64,000 bases of DNA, taken from contig CM106585.1 of the NCBI GenBank assembly GCA_048013815.1, forward strand, positions 17,856,001 through 17,920,000. Direction: 5' to 3'. Positions 28,196-38,525 of this stretch are shown here, in pieces (position 1 is the stretch's first letter; every line of letters begins with the position of its first letter). Below the pieces are notes generated by a model. The model was not told where the DNA came from and did not search any database. It was given only the letters and a program-made list of their open reading frames with translations. Position numbers and translations under genes: made by a program. Source of the DNA: Setoptus koraiensis (lineage: Eukaryota > Arthropoda).

Positions 28196-30835
28196 ATGGT
28201 GTTCGAAAAAAGGACTTGTTGGCTAGACCTGCTGCCCACAGAACTTCTGCTAATGATTTTGCGACACCTCGAAGACTATAGCGATCGTTATCATTTATCC
28301 TTGTTGTCAGACCGTCTCAATAGCGTAGTATATCAGTCTTATACAGTAGAACTATACTGTAGAACAGTGGAGAATTTGTCATTCGAAGGCTTCAAAGCAA
28401 ACTCTATGGACCTAGAAACACTGGAGCCGATCCTGAAAAGTGCCTCAAGACTCAGGTCTCTTAAACTAACCAATAGAGATGGACGCAATGTTATCAGAAG
28501 AATTGGACCAGATGGTCATTTTATTATTGCAGACAATTGTTCACAATTAACAAGTTTGGACGTGTCTGAGGTATCGATAGCTCCGTCCGAGCTCGCTTCA
28601 ATAATGAAAAAGTGTGACAAATTAAGAGTGTTAAAAATGATTAATACTCGACTGGATGATCAGCAAGAGATAATTGAGCGTCGGCCGTCAATACAAATTC
28701 AAAGATATGATTCTCTCCATGTTATTGATCAGAGACGTTGGCGTGACTTTTCCCGTTCTCATGTTGGACGATATACAATTTCTAGCTCTGAAAACTACCC
28801 AAAATCGATAGAGGAGATTCGTTTGCTGGATAATCTCTCATTTTATGACGATTGGTTCGAACACGATCGCATGGAATTGTATCAAAATTTTACGGAAATC
28901 AAATGGTCCAGATCCTTTGAAGGAAGTTACGAATGTTACACAGCGATGATAAAATTAGATCAGATCGATCAATCGTTCCTTCAAAATATCAATAGATACA
29001 CTGAGTTCGAATTGTCTGAACAGGATAAATTTTGTGCAAAAGTATGGTCAGCACGGGGGTGGCTTAATCATAACTTTTATTCCGGCCCTTGTAATAATAT
29101 AGATCGCAGGTATCATCGATTCCTGCACGTCGTCTTCAAAAATAGAGGTGGTATAAACGAAACTTGGAGTTACGTTAGATCCATGCCAACTGAGGGTTTA
29201 TTCACTATATCCAATGCCACTTTCCGAAACTTACATCAAATGAAGCATGACATATGGAGAAATGGACTCAAGCGAATTGCGGATGACTATCTACTTCGTT
29301 CGATTATTCTGGCTACTGAAAATGAATTCTCGACTTTCGAACACAGAAACATCCTCAAATCTGTTTCAGTCGACGATGCATTGTTGGAGGAAGAAGATCA
29401 GCTCAATGAGAGTCAGACAGATGCAATCAAATACTCCTTGTGCCATAGGGTCAGTTTGATCATGGGCCCGCCGGGAACAGGCAAGACATTTACTTCAGCA
29501 TCTGTGGCCTTGAAAATGTTTGAAACGAGGGCCAGTGAAAATTCAAAGATACTGATTTGTGCATCGAGTAATATCGCAGTCGACATTATAGCAGACAAGA
29601 TCTATGAGCTGAACCAACTTACAAGAATGGTTGAAATGGTTAGAATCAGTTCTGAGTACAACACGAAAAAACAGGACGGATATCTCAAGCCATACTATTT
29701 GGATAGTCTTTTATCTGGACAAATCCAATTCACCGATGACAACTATGACTACGGTGATGAAAATCATAGTTGGCGTGATGAGAAGCAAACGAAGAGGGAA
29801 CGCGTAAAAGAAATAATCGATGGATCAGATATGATTTTTTGCACTTGCAATAGTATCCCGAAGTTGATGAGCTATGGGTCCTATTTATTTGATTCCGTTA
29901 TTGTTGACGAATGCAGTCAAATCAGTGTCCCAGACGGTCTGTTACTACTGCAGTTTCTGCCAAGAAGAATTGTGCTTGTGGGCGACGACAACCAGTTAGG
30001 GCCTGTGATAAAGGACGCCCTGAAGAAGAAATACAACCCCTCAAATGCTGTTCTATACAACAAACTCAAAGATGTCGGTTTCACGCCAGTCATGTTGAAT
30101 ATTCAGTACCGAATGCATCCAGAAATAGCGCAATTTCCTAACAAGCATTTCTACGGAGGAAAGATAAAGAATGGCATTCAAGCAAGCGATAGGCGATGGA
30201 CAGGCACACAAAATAAGTGTCCATTCCCCAATCCTGATAAGCCAATTTATTTTCATTGTCACTACTCAGAGGAGTGCCAACGACATGGCTCTACATCATT
30301 GAGCAATGAGGGGGAAGCCGATATTGTTCTGGCCACACTTGAAGTTCTGCTCTCTAGAGGGACACAAAGGAGTGAGATTGGAGTGATAACGCCTTACAAA
30401 GATCAGAGTAGTCTAATTGCAAAAAAGATGAATTCTAGAGATTACAAGGAAAAGTTAACTATAAAAAAGTCTCCTGACGACATCATAGAGGTGGACACTG
30501 TTGACGCCTACCAAGGTCGTGACAAAAACTACATCATTGTCTCACTGGTCAGATCAAGAAACTGTTCTGGTTTCATTGCCGATAGGAAACGACTAAATGT
30601 GACGCTAACTCGAGCCAAATACGGTCTCATAATCATTGGAAACGCATTGGCCCTATTGAACAATCCATTAATGAATGCGCTGATTATGGACTGCTCCAGT
30701 AGGGCACTGCTGTATTCGGAAATTTTATCGGAAAAGTCTCGGCCTGTCACTCTAGATGTGCTGTTGTTGAGAGACCACGATATCTCACTTGCTGTGAGCT
30801 CGCTGCTCAGAGATCTTATGAATAAGTTGACTTAG
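28196..30835 (+). CDS. F-box plus LRR-like plus UPF1-type SF1 helicase
   Basis: An 879-residue protein from the ATG at 28,196 (A at -3, G at +4); another in-frame ATG at 28,106 has a poor context and would add 30 residues. Residues 9-50 form an F-box (LDLLPTELLLMILRHL). Residues about 55-165 are leucine-rich-like. The helicase motifs are canonical: Walker A GPPGTGKT 424-431, motif II DECSQ 571-575, motif III GDDNQLGP 596-603, QYRMHPEIA, motif IV GVITPYKDQ, motif V DTVDAYQGRDKN from 767, motif VI LTRAKYG at 804. It is therefore expected to be an active ATP-dependent nucleic-acid helicase or translocase. F-box proteins recruit targets to SCF ubiquitin ligases through Skp1, so this may link an RNA/DNA helicase to ubiquitylation; that is inference. 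No intron is needed. Confidence 0.87.
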   Translation: MVFEKRTCWLDLLPTELLLMILRHLEDYSDRYHLSLLSDRLNSVVYQSYTVELYCRTVENLSFEGFKANSMDLETLEPILKSASRLRSLKLTNRDGRNVIRRIGPDGHFIIADNCSQLTSLDVSEVSIAPSELASIMKKCDKLRVLKMINTRLDDQQEIIERRPSIQIQRYDSLHVIDQRRWRDFSRSHVGRYTISSSENYPKSIEEIRLLDNLSFYDDWFEHDRMELYQNFTEIKWSRSFEGSYECYTAMIKLDQIDQSFLQNINRYTEFELSEQDKFCAKVWSARGWLNHNFYSGPCNNIDRRYHRFLHVVFKNRGGINETWSYVRSMPTEGLFTISNATFRNLHQMKHDIWRNGLKRIADDYLLRSIILATENEFSTFEHRNILKSVSVDDALLEEEDQLNESQTDAIKYSLCHRVSLIMGPPGTGKTFTSASVALKMFETRASENSKILICASSNIAVDIIADKIYELNQLTRMVEMVRISSEYNTKKQDGYLKPYYLDSLLSGQIQFTDDNYDYGDENHSWRDEKQTKRERVKEIIDGSDMIFCTCNSIPKLMSYGSYLFDSVIVDECSQISVPDGLLLLQFLPRRIVLVGDDNQLGPVIKDALKKKYNPSNAVLYNKLKDVGFTPVMLNIQYRMHPEIAQFPNKHFYGGKIKNGIQASDRRWTGTQNKCPFPNPDKPIYFHCHYSEECQRHGSTSLSNEGEADIVLATLEVLLSRGTQRSEIGVITPYKDQSSLIAKKMNSRDYKEKLTIKKSPDDIIEVDTVDAYQGRDKNYIIVSLVRSRNCSGFIADRKRLNVTLTRAKYGLIIIGNALALLNNPLMNALIMDCSSRALLYSEILSEKSRPVTLDVLLLRDHDISLAVSSLLRDLMNKLT

Positions 30836-31462
30836 AAACAAATGGTACGCTTGTCAGAAGGTCCGAAAAACAGTCTTGCTTGCAACGGCAGATTCTTGTG
30901 TTTTTTCCTGTTTCATTTTCTGGTCGACACTTGCATCTCCAATAACTATTCAGTTGATTCGCTGTCACATTTTTGTTGCTCTCGTTTTTGTTCGACTCTT
31001 TGTTTTGACAACTTTCATCAATACTTGTATTACCATTGTATTTTTCGTGCAGATTATTTCGACTTTCTGTGCAATTCTTACCGAGGACAACCGAAGACAA
31101 GGCGACACAATGTCTGCACAGTGAGCGCCGTCAGATGAAAAACTATTTGCGACCACCCTTTAGATCAATGTGCGAAAGATGATCATTGATACTCGTTGAT
31201 AATGACATCGTAAGCACACATCGCAACCTTACATGATTGTGTGTCACCAAGCGACTCCCGCAAAGACGATCTTGATCTACTGTAGCTAACTACAACGGAG
31301 TACTAACTATTTATTTGACCTTGTCACGATGATATTGATCGATTCAAGCTAATTTTGAAATATTTTCGCGTTTGGAGCTCGTTCCATAATTGCATCACCT
31401 TTGCACAAAAGCAGAGATTGGTTAGAGTTACTAGTGAAAACGACATCATCAAGCTCATCAGC
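30836..31462. other. Spacer between two helicase genes
   Basis: This contains T-rich DNA after the stop (likely 3'UTR, with no canonical AATAAA seen) and the 5' region of the next gene. The small frames at 30,842-31,138 and 30,816-31,100 overlap each other and look like chance. An open, in-frame stretch from 31,355 to 31,462 precedes the chosen start of the next gene but begins at TTG, not ATG. Confidence 0.5.
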
Positions 31463-33988
31463 ATGTTGGAGGTGCCAGTAATTGTTGGCATCGCGCTGTT
31501 GCTTTGGGCTGTGTATTACTTGTGTCGTCGCGACACTGAATCACTCGAAAAAGAGGACCCTGTATCAAATCGATCCAGCACACATGAGTACGATGACAGC
31601 AAACAGGCTAACATTGAGGTGAGCGACGATTTATTATTCGAACATTGTGAGGCGAACTCGCTCGATCTTGAAACACTTGAACCGATACTCAGACAGAGGC
31701 CAAACCTCGGGACACTTAAACTAACAAATAAATATGGTCACAATGTGATCGGAAGAATCGGACCCGATGCCCATTTTATCATAACAGACCACTGTCCAAA
31801 CTTGACCAGTCTCGACGTATCTGGAGTCTCTGTCGCTCCGTCCGAGCTCATTTCGATATTGAAAAAATGTGAAAAAATAAAAAAATTAATAATTGTTGCC
31901 ACTCAGTTTGATGATCCGGAGGAGTTGTCGCTCATCAAACGCCGGCCGTTCATACAAATCCAGCGGAATGCCGATGCTAAAACATATAGGATGCTCAAAT
32001 ATATCGTGGATAACACAAAGTCTATAGAAGAAAATCAATTGTTTGCTGAATTGTCCTTCTATGATAATTGGCTAGCAGAGGAACTTAGTAGTTCGGATCA
32101 GAAGATCTCGGAAATCCAATGGACTAAGACCTCAAGAGGGGACACTGGTGGCCACATTGCAGAATTAAAATTGAACGAAATCAATAGATCGTTCTTCAGC
32201 GATATGGACAACGATAGCGAGCTAGAATTGTCTGAATACGATAAATTGGGCGAGACAATTTGGTCAGCACGAGCTTTGCTCCATAAATCCAATCGCCAGT
32301 CTAGCGGATGCATTCATGTTATAGTCAAAAATGTCCTTAAACGAGATAAAAATTGGTATTTTGTTGAGGGAATGCCTATTGGAGGCTCTTTTAAGTTGAC
32401 CAATGCCAAACTTCGATTTTGGCAGCAAAAAAAGCATAACACAATACGAAATGGACTCAAACGCATTTCTTGGGACTATCTGCTTCGTTCGGTCATTCTG
32501 GCCAAAGGAAATGAATTTTCCACGCTTAAACGATGGAACACCCTGAGATCTGTATCAGTAGGCAAAATTAAATTAGATGACGATTCTGGTCTCAATGAGA
32601 GTCAAATGAATGCAATTAAAAATGCATTGTGCAATAGGATAAGCTTGATTATGGGACCGCCAGGCACAGGCAAGACATTTACCTCAGCATCGTTGGCTTT
32701 CCAACTATTCAAAACGAGATCCTCTAGTAACTCTAAGATACTTGTTTGCGCATCAAGTAACGCAGCGGTCGATATTATAGCGGACAGAATCGAGGAATTG
32801 GGTAAACTCAAAGTTGCGAGAATTAGTTCTTACTATAACATAAAAAAACAGAAAGGAAATTGCAGGTCATTTTATTTGAATAGTCTTTTAGACGAACGAC
32901 TCACCTCAGATGATTTGTCTGGACCCTTCAGGAAATATCGTGATCTGCTATCGCGACAATCTGTTGCCGGGCGCAAAGTAAACAATTCTAAGAAAGAGTG
33001 CGAGAAAAAAATACTCGAAGAGATCCAAGTCATTTGTTGCACTTGTGCTAGCGTTCCTAGATTGATAGGCCATGGCATAAATTTATTTGATTCCATAATA
33101 GTTGACGAGTGCAGCCAGATGACTGTCCCTGACGGTCTGTTACTATTGCAGTTTCTGCCAAGAAGAATTGTGTTTGTGGGCGACGACAATCAATTGGGGC
33201 CTGTGATAAAAGATAACCTGAGAAAGAAATACAATTTCTCCAATACTGTTCTATATAACAAACTCAAAGGTGTTGGTTTCAAGCCAGTCATGTTGAACGT
33301 TCAATACCGAATGCATCCGCAAATAGCGAAATTTCCCAGCCAGCATTTCTACCGAGGAAAAATAAAAAATGGTATAGAGCCTAACGACAGACAATGGACG
33401 GGCGAAAGAAAAAAATGTCCATTTCCCTTCCATAACAAGCCCATTTATTTCCACTGTCACACTTTCCAAGAAGACCATCTACCTTCTTCAACGTCCTGTT
33501 TCAATCTAGGAGAAATCGACATTGTCGTGAAAACCATTGAAGTTTTGCTGTCGAGAGGTTTGCAGGAGAATGACATTGGAGTAATAACTCCGTATAAAGA
33601 TCAAAGCAATTATATTACCGATCGATTATATTCAAGCGATTCATCTGGTGAGATGAAGAAAACGAAGTCTTTGGATGACATAATAGAAATCGACACTGTT
33701 GACGCTTACCAAGGCAGAGACAAGGATTACATCATCGTGTCATTGGTCAGATCAGTCATTGGAGACTATCATAGTTTTATTGCCGATCCAAAAAGACTCA
33801 ATGTGACTCTTACACGAGCTAAATACGGCCTAATTATCATTGGTAATGCATTAAATTTATTGAACAATCCCTTCATGAGTGCGTTGATTGCTGACTGTTC
33901 CAGCAGAGACCTTTTATACTCAGAAATTCTATCAGAAAAATCTCGACCGGTTACTTTAGACGAGCTCAAGTCTGGCCTGAAATGTTGA
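31463..33988 (+). CDS. Membrane-anchored LRR-like plus UPF1-type SF1 helicase
   Basis: An 841-residue protein from the first in-frame ATG. Residues about 4-21 (VPVIVGIALLLWAVYYLC) are a hydrophobic segment followed by RR, predicting a signal anchor or single membrane span in place of the F-box of the previous gene. The leucine-rich-like region (DLETLEPILRQRPNLGTLKLTN) covers about 50-150. Helicase motifs are canonical: GPPGTGKT 398-405, DECSQ 548-552, GDDNQLGP 573-580, QYRMHPQIA, GVITPYKDQ, DTVDAYQGRDKD from 744, LTRAKYG near 783-789. It is expected to be an active SF1 motor tethered to a membrane, probably with the helicase in the cytosol given the basic residues after the span. It lies in tandem behind the 28196 gene and ends the array. 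Confidence 0.87.
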   Translation: MLEVPVIVGIALLLWAVYYLCRRDTESLEKEDPVSNRSSTHEYDDSKQANIEVSDDLLFEHCEANSLDLETLEPILRQRPNLGTLKLTNKYGHNVIGRIGPDAHFIITDHCPNLTSLDVSGVSVAPSELISILKKCEKIKKLIIVATQFDDPEELSLIKRRPFIQIQRNADAKTYRMLKYIVDNTKSIEENQLFAELSFYDNWLAEELSSSDQKISEIQWTKTSRGDTGGHIAELKLNEINRSFFSDMDNDSELELSEYDKLGETIWSARALLHKSNRQSSGCIHVIVKNVLKRDKNWYFVEGMPIGGSFKLTNAKLRFWQQKKHNTIRNGLKRISWDYLLRSVILAKGNEFSTLKRWNTLRSVSVGKIKLDDDSGLNESQMNAIKNALCNRISLIMGPPGTGKTFTSASLAFQLFKTRSSSNSKILVCASSNAAVDIIADRIEELGKLKVARISSYYNIKKQKGNCRSFYLNSLLDERLTSDDLSGPFRKYRDLLSRQSVAGRKVNNSKKECEKKILEEIQVICCTCASVPRLIGHGINLFDSIIVDECSQMTVPDGLLLLQFLPRRIVFVGDDNQLGPVIKDNLRKKYNFSNTVLYNKLKGVGFKPVMLNVQYRMHPQIAKFPSQHFYRGKIKNGIEPNDRQWTGERKKCPFPFHNKPIYFHCHTFQEDHLPSSTSCFNLGEIDIVVKTIEVLLSRGLQENDIGVITPYKDQSNYITDRLYSSDSSGEMKKTKSLDDIIEIDTVDAYQGRDKDYIIVSLVRSVIGDYHSFIADPKRLNVTLTRAKYGLIIIGNALNLLNNPFMSALIADCSSRDLLYSEILSEKSRPVTLDELKSGLKC

Positions 33989-34640
33989 TTAATCGTCGTC
34001 CAATCACAGTTTAAGCTCATCGTTAGGAGATTATATGACCTAGATTGTCCCATTAAATCTTGCCTGGATTTTATGAATCTCCGAAACCTTCAATCGGCAA
34101 ACAAAAGTTCAAATTATCATTTTGGTCTCCTTTGTGGTTGCGTATAAAATAATGATTGACAAGTCAATCGCTCGTAGTGAAATCAAACTATTCGAATACC
34201 CACGAACCAAGTTGATCTTCATTAATCCGGTCCTAGAAAAGTTCACCCCCCACCCCGCCTCAGTAGCGCCTAATAGTACTGGGATGTGCTGCAATTTTTC
34301 TCATAGGATTCATGTGAATCAGATAGATTCAATCAATTGTTCGTCTACACAGGTAGGCACACACCAATGTGCAGAAAATGATTATTGATTCGTTGCGGTT
34401 TGTGATCAACGCGTGATAATTGCATCGCAAAATCAAGGTCGACTCTGTCATAACTGACTGCTGATTTGTCGGTTAATCTCATTTATTACATAACTATTAT
34501 GTCCCATTAGTTCGAGTTATTTCAAAGAATCAATATGTATTTTTTTGTGGAAGAGAAAATTATCTACTTTATATGTATTATTCAAGTGACGTAGCCTCTA
34601 CTTACTATATGTACTGTCTATCTTCCAGGCATGAACGATC
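33989..34640. other. Spacer without recognised features
   Basis: This is the end of the helicase array. CATTAAATC near 34,050 might serve as a weak polyA signal. Small frames on both strands overlap one another and show no family resemblance. I see nothing else. Confidence 0.4.
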
Positions 34641-34700
34641 AGATATAAAAGACATTCAAAGCATTGATGGGACCCATTGAAAAAGAATGAGCTCGCAAAG
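34641..34700 (+). promoter_or_regulatory. TATA-type promoter of the Gln-rich secreted protein gene
   Basis: TATAAAA at 34,644-34,650 predicts a transcription start about 30 bases on, near 34,675. That is only about 12 bases before an ATG at 34,687 and about 150 before the signal-peptide ATG at 34,822. Confidence 0.5.
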
Positions 34701-34821
34701 AAATACTATCGAACAGCAACAAACTCAAGATTTCAAATCAAAACTCGAAAGAAGATTCGATTATCAATATACCACCAGTATTATTCGAAAGCAGATTAGC
34801 TATATCAGATATAAGTTGACA

Positions 34822-35346
34822 ATGACTTATCCGTCGAGAATCACGTTTGCCTCTTGTGCCATATTGCTGTTGTTTGCCAACTTCCTAGTTGAAACTGATG
34901 CTTGTCTCGAGATGTTAAGCAGACAAATAGCGAGAGCGCAGCTTCAAAGTATCATGAGAAGGTATCCTGATCTCATGAACGAAATGATGAATCAAAATCA
35001 GAATCGTCAGCAACAATACGGAAACCAGCAACAATACGGGAACCAGCAACAGCCATTCAACAACCTGAATCGACTCCCGAGCAACCAACAGCAGACGCTT
35101 CCGGGTCAACAGGGTTTCCAGAATCAGCAGACCACTCCAGGTCAGCAAGGTCTTCAGAATCAGCAAAATAGACTGCCAAATAACCAGCAGCAGACTATTC
35201 CAAACCAACAAAGTATTCCGAATCAACAGACTATTCCGAATCAACAAACTCTCCCGAATAACCAAGGACAATTGGGCCAACAAACTCAACCGGCTAATGG
35301 GCAAGCCTCAGGTAACCAACAAGTGCCCCAGCAAGTCAGTTCGTGA
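34822..35346 (+). CDS. Small secreted Gln/Asn-rich repeat protein
   Basis: A 174-residue protein from the ATG that opens a signal peptide (YPSRITFASCAILLLFANFLVETDA); an in-frame ATG at 34,687 would add 45 residues in front and bury that segment. The mature part starts with a short helical-looking region (CLEMLSRQIARAQLQSIMRRYPDLMNEMM). It then becomes low-complexity Gln/Asn/Pro with imperfect repeats (QQYGNQQQ; TLPGQQGFQNQQ; TIPNQQ several times). There is a single Cys near the mature N-terminus. A TATA box at 34,644 and AATAAA at 35,511-35,516 frame it. No family is recognised. Secreted Q/N-rich repeats occur in silk-like, cuticle and eggshell proteins, but nothing here decides between them. 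Confidence 0.7.
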   Translation: MTYPSRITFASCAILLLFANFLVETDACLEMLSRQIARAQLQSIMRRYPDLMNEMMNQNQNRQQQYGNQQQYGNQQQPFNNLNRLPSNQQQTLPGQQGFQNQQTTPGQQGLQNQQNRLPNNQQQTIPNQQSIPNQQTIPNQQTLPNNQGQLGQQTQPANGQASGNQQVPQQVSS

Positions 35347-36900
35347 ACAGTGTAAACACGTTCGATGGAGCCAATTCGTTCTTGATTGGGCACTACTTGC
35401 GCTCTACAAGATATCCATTTGCCATTCCAAGAAGAATTCAGGAACATAAACTTTTCATGATGTTTCCCATCGAGACCTCTCGCACTGTTTGTCTCGTTCC
35501 AATAAATTCAACAGCAATCACAAGTGATGAAAGTGCGTTTTATTCGCCCAACGCTATATCTTTTTCATTCTGAATTCTCATGTTTTCCCTCGAAACATAC
35601 ATAGTGATACGGTCCGAAATTCTTATTCTTGAGTTAAATGCTCTCAGAGTTGTCCGAAATATTTAGCGAGAAATACGCTCCAACTTCAAACTTGGAAAAT
35701 AAACCCATCGCGCTATCATTCATAAAATCTGCGATCGCGTTGGTTGATGAACTGCCGTCTTGGTGTACTGAGGAGCTTCGAATGCATACTATTGCGCAAT
35801 AAAGGTCGAGGTGCTATTTTGTTGAAGAGAATCTGCAAGTTCTGGCATCTGATAGAGCCGTCTCAACATAACAGACGTCCAAATCATTGGACTAACACTC
35901 TAATGTGTGACCTCTGACCTAATAACAGTGACAATTAGCTAACTGGCATCGTGGTGACATCGCATAACAGAATGAAAACTCGCCAGTGTATTGCTCAATC
36001 ATGTCGAATATCGTTAGTCATGTCGAATGATCGCCGACACATTGTTACGAATGACAATACTTATTTCAGAGGTGATCTTCGACAATTAAATAGGAGAGAT
36101 GGCGTAAGCAATCATGTTCAGATGGCGAACGGTCCAGCATCGTTGAAGCTTCATCTTATTTGCATGCCACCACTGACTTGACCATGTTTCCATCATTCTG
36201 GCAAAATATGGGACTGGATGATTCAAATCCAAACTTACGACAATCAGGTTTGCTAACCAATACATCCGCGATGCCATTCTGAACAACTTCGAAGCCCAAT
36301 CTGGGCCCAGTAGTCGTGCTTAGAACTAACATAACGAGAACTCAGAGGAGACCTCCTGCAGTTCGGACCATGGATTCTTAGTAGATCCGTGAGCTTCGCC
36401 ATCTACATACAATACGAAATTATCCTGCTTCCTCTGGTGGGATCAGCCGAACAAGTTCGCTATTAACTCATGGCTCTCAATCTGCTGGCCCCCGTTGGAG
36501 GCAAAAAATCTCGTCCGGAACGAAAAAACCCCGCTCGAAACGAGCGATCGCCCCGCAACACTAGTCTTTGGGGCTTTTCGCGATCCAGCAGATTTTGAAC
36601 ACATGCATCCGAGGTGTGTGAGACGTCGGTTACACTCGGTATTATTTTTTGGTTTTTTCCGATTGATAGAATACTTCCAACAAAAGATAATGTAATGGAA
36701 GAACAAAGAAATACAAATATTGCATGACTGCAATATTTGTAAATGGCATGGTTCTCCATAGCGCGCGGCGCCCTCTACAACACCGGAAAAACCAGAGATA
36801 TCACTCAAACTAGGCGAATACAGTTTTCTGAGCTTAGGTTGACAATAATTAACAATTATAAAATTCTCATTCAAATTTCTAATTTAAAATCCATTTAGAT
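35347..36900. other. 3'UTR of the Gln-rich gene, then unremarkable spacer
   Basis: AATAAA at 35,511-35,516 probably ends the preceding transcript. The rest carries only short overlapping frames. A perfect 13-base inverted repeat with a 4-base loop lies at 36,712-36,741. GC content starts to rise near the right end. Confidence 0.45.
36712..36741. repeat. Perfect 13-bp inverted repeat
   Basis: TACAAATATTGCA, spacer TGAC, TGCAATATTTGTA. It could form a small hairpin. It sits near the change in base composition. No function is assigned. Confidence 0.7.
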
Positions 36901-38033
36901 GCTCTGCAGTGTGTGACATAATTGTTGCGAAGGTGCAGAAGTCATCAAAAGGGCAGACATGTTTCTGTAATGATGTTGTTGAATGATAGATGAAGTTCAT
37001 CTGATGAACTCAACTGGGCCGAACGAGTTCATGCAAGCTAAAGTGTGTTGGCATAGCGGGGATGCTCGCTTCTAGCTTCATTTTAACCGATTTATCACAA
37101 GAATAGCTCCCAGTTCGGCCCCATCCATAGCTGGGGCCCATGAGACGAGTCGGTGCGGGATTCAACCGAGCTCTTTTTCTGCAGCCAACAACCGATGGCT
37201 CGGTCTGTGATGAGGTACCTGTGCGTGGCCAAACAAGGATGGGCACGCAGGTAGATTATAGAAGGCGCCATCTATGCATGTTGAGCAGCACCCCACCGGT
37301 GTGTGGGTGTAAATCAGATCAGTGGGGGGCTTTGAGAGATAAAAATCGCCCCTCGTGGGGCAAATGACAGAAGAAATAGAGTGCGTTCTGATTGTCCGTT
37401 TAAGCGCTGAGAATGATTTGGGATTGTCACATCTAAAGTGATACTTTGGATGTGTTTGCACCAGGAAGTGAGAGTGCCAAATTCAAAAATAGACACACAG
37501 AGAGCGAGAGATTTGTGCGACGATAGCCGCTCGCTTACGTAATACGCTCGCTAATACTTAAATATACGTCAAACGCTAAGTAAAAATGGTCGTAAATCGC
37601 TGATCGCGCGTCAATGGGTACAACTGGCGCCGGTCATGTCGACGGGAAGTAGTTTGATGATGGTAGCCATTACACTGTGGCAGTGCGTGCAGCGGCAGCG
37701 ACAGAGTGGGAGTAACGGTACAGCAAAAAGACTGTTTGACACGAGCAACAACTGAGCAACAACCCAACAACCCAACAACTCAACAACAACAACCGAACAA
37801 CAACCGAGCAACAACCCGACAACGGCCACCGAAAATCGAGCTGCAGTTGCAGTTGGATGTGGCTGTTATGTAACTGGCAGCATAACTGGCAATCTATTGT
37901 GAGTTTGGCCGCCAAAATTAGTCTTGTCATTGGGTCGGCAACACGGGAAACAACGGCGACGTTGTGGCACTTGAATAGTCAGCAGTTTTTAGCTGGCACG
38001 CATAGGTTCGTTGCGCGTATCTGCACTTAAAAT

Positions 38034-38065
38034 CTCTTCTCTCTCTCTCTCTCTCTCTTTCTCTC
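38034..38065. repeat. (CT)n microsatellite
   Basis: A nearly perfect CT dinucleotide run with one CTTT interruption. Confidence 0.9.
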
Positions 38066-38396
38066 GTTATACAACCAAAACACTGTCTATAGAGGCGCCG
38101 TGTGGATGGTAGCGTGTGTCGTGCATTGTGCTAACGGTCCCACAAACAACATTTCTGCGCGCCACTTCTAATGCCGATATAATTGGAGCAGGCACACGAG
38201 CAGTTCGGGATTATGTAAAAGAGCGATAGATGAATTTTGGCCCCTAAACTCCAGCCAGTTATCTAATTCTGCCACCAGGAGCAGTGCTACTAATAGCTGG
38301 CGCAGTGAATGAAGTTGCCACTATTGCAGCGCCCATCCGCCGGCCAACAATCATTTGCACGTGCCGCGGGCACGTGCTTCCCTGCAGCTCGTTGCA

Positions 38397-38525
38397 ACAA
38401 CGTGCTGCTCGTCGTCGTCGCTGTCGTCGGCGTAGTTGTCGCTGTTTTTGTTGGTGTTGGAGTTGTTGTTGGCGTTGTTGTTGTTGCTGCTGCTGCTGTT
38501 GTTGTCGCTGTTGTCGAGGAGAGCG
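38397..38525. repeat. Cryptic GTT/GTC/GCT repeat
   Basis: A degenerate trinucleotide tract (GTCGTCGCTGTCGTCGGCG, GTTGTTGGCGTTGTTG). Long open frames across it on both strands come from its three-base period. Confidence 0.8.

Noticed and set aside
31355-31462. Extra N-terminal 36 residues on the membrane-anchored helicase
   Set aside because: The stretch is open but begins with TTG. The first ATG is at 31,463 and directly opens the membrane span.
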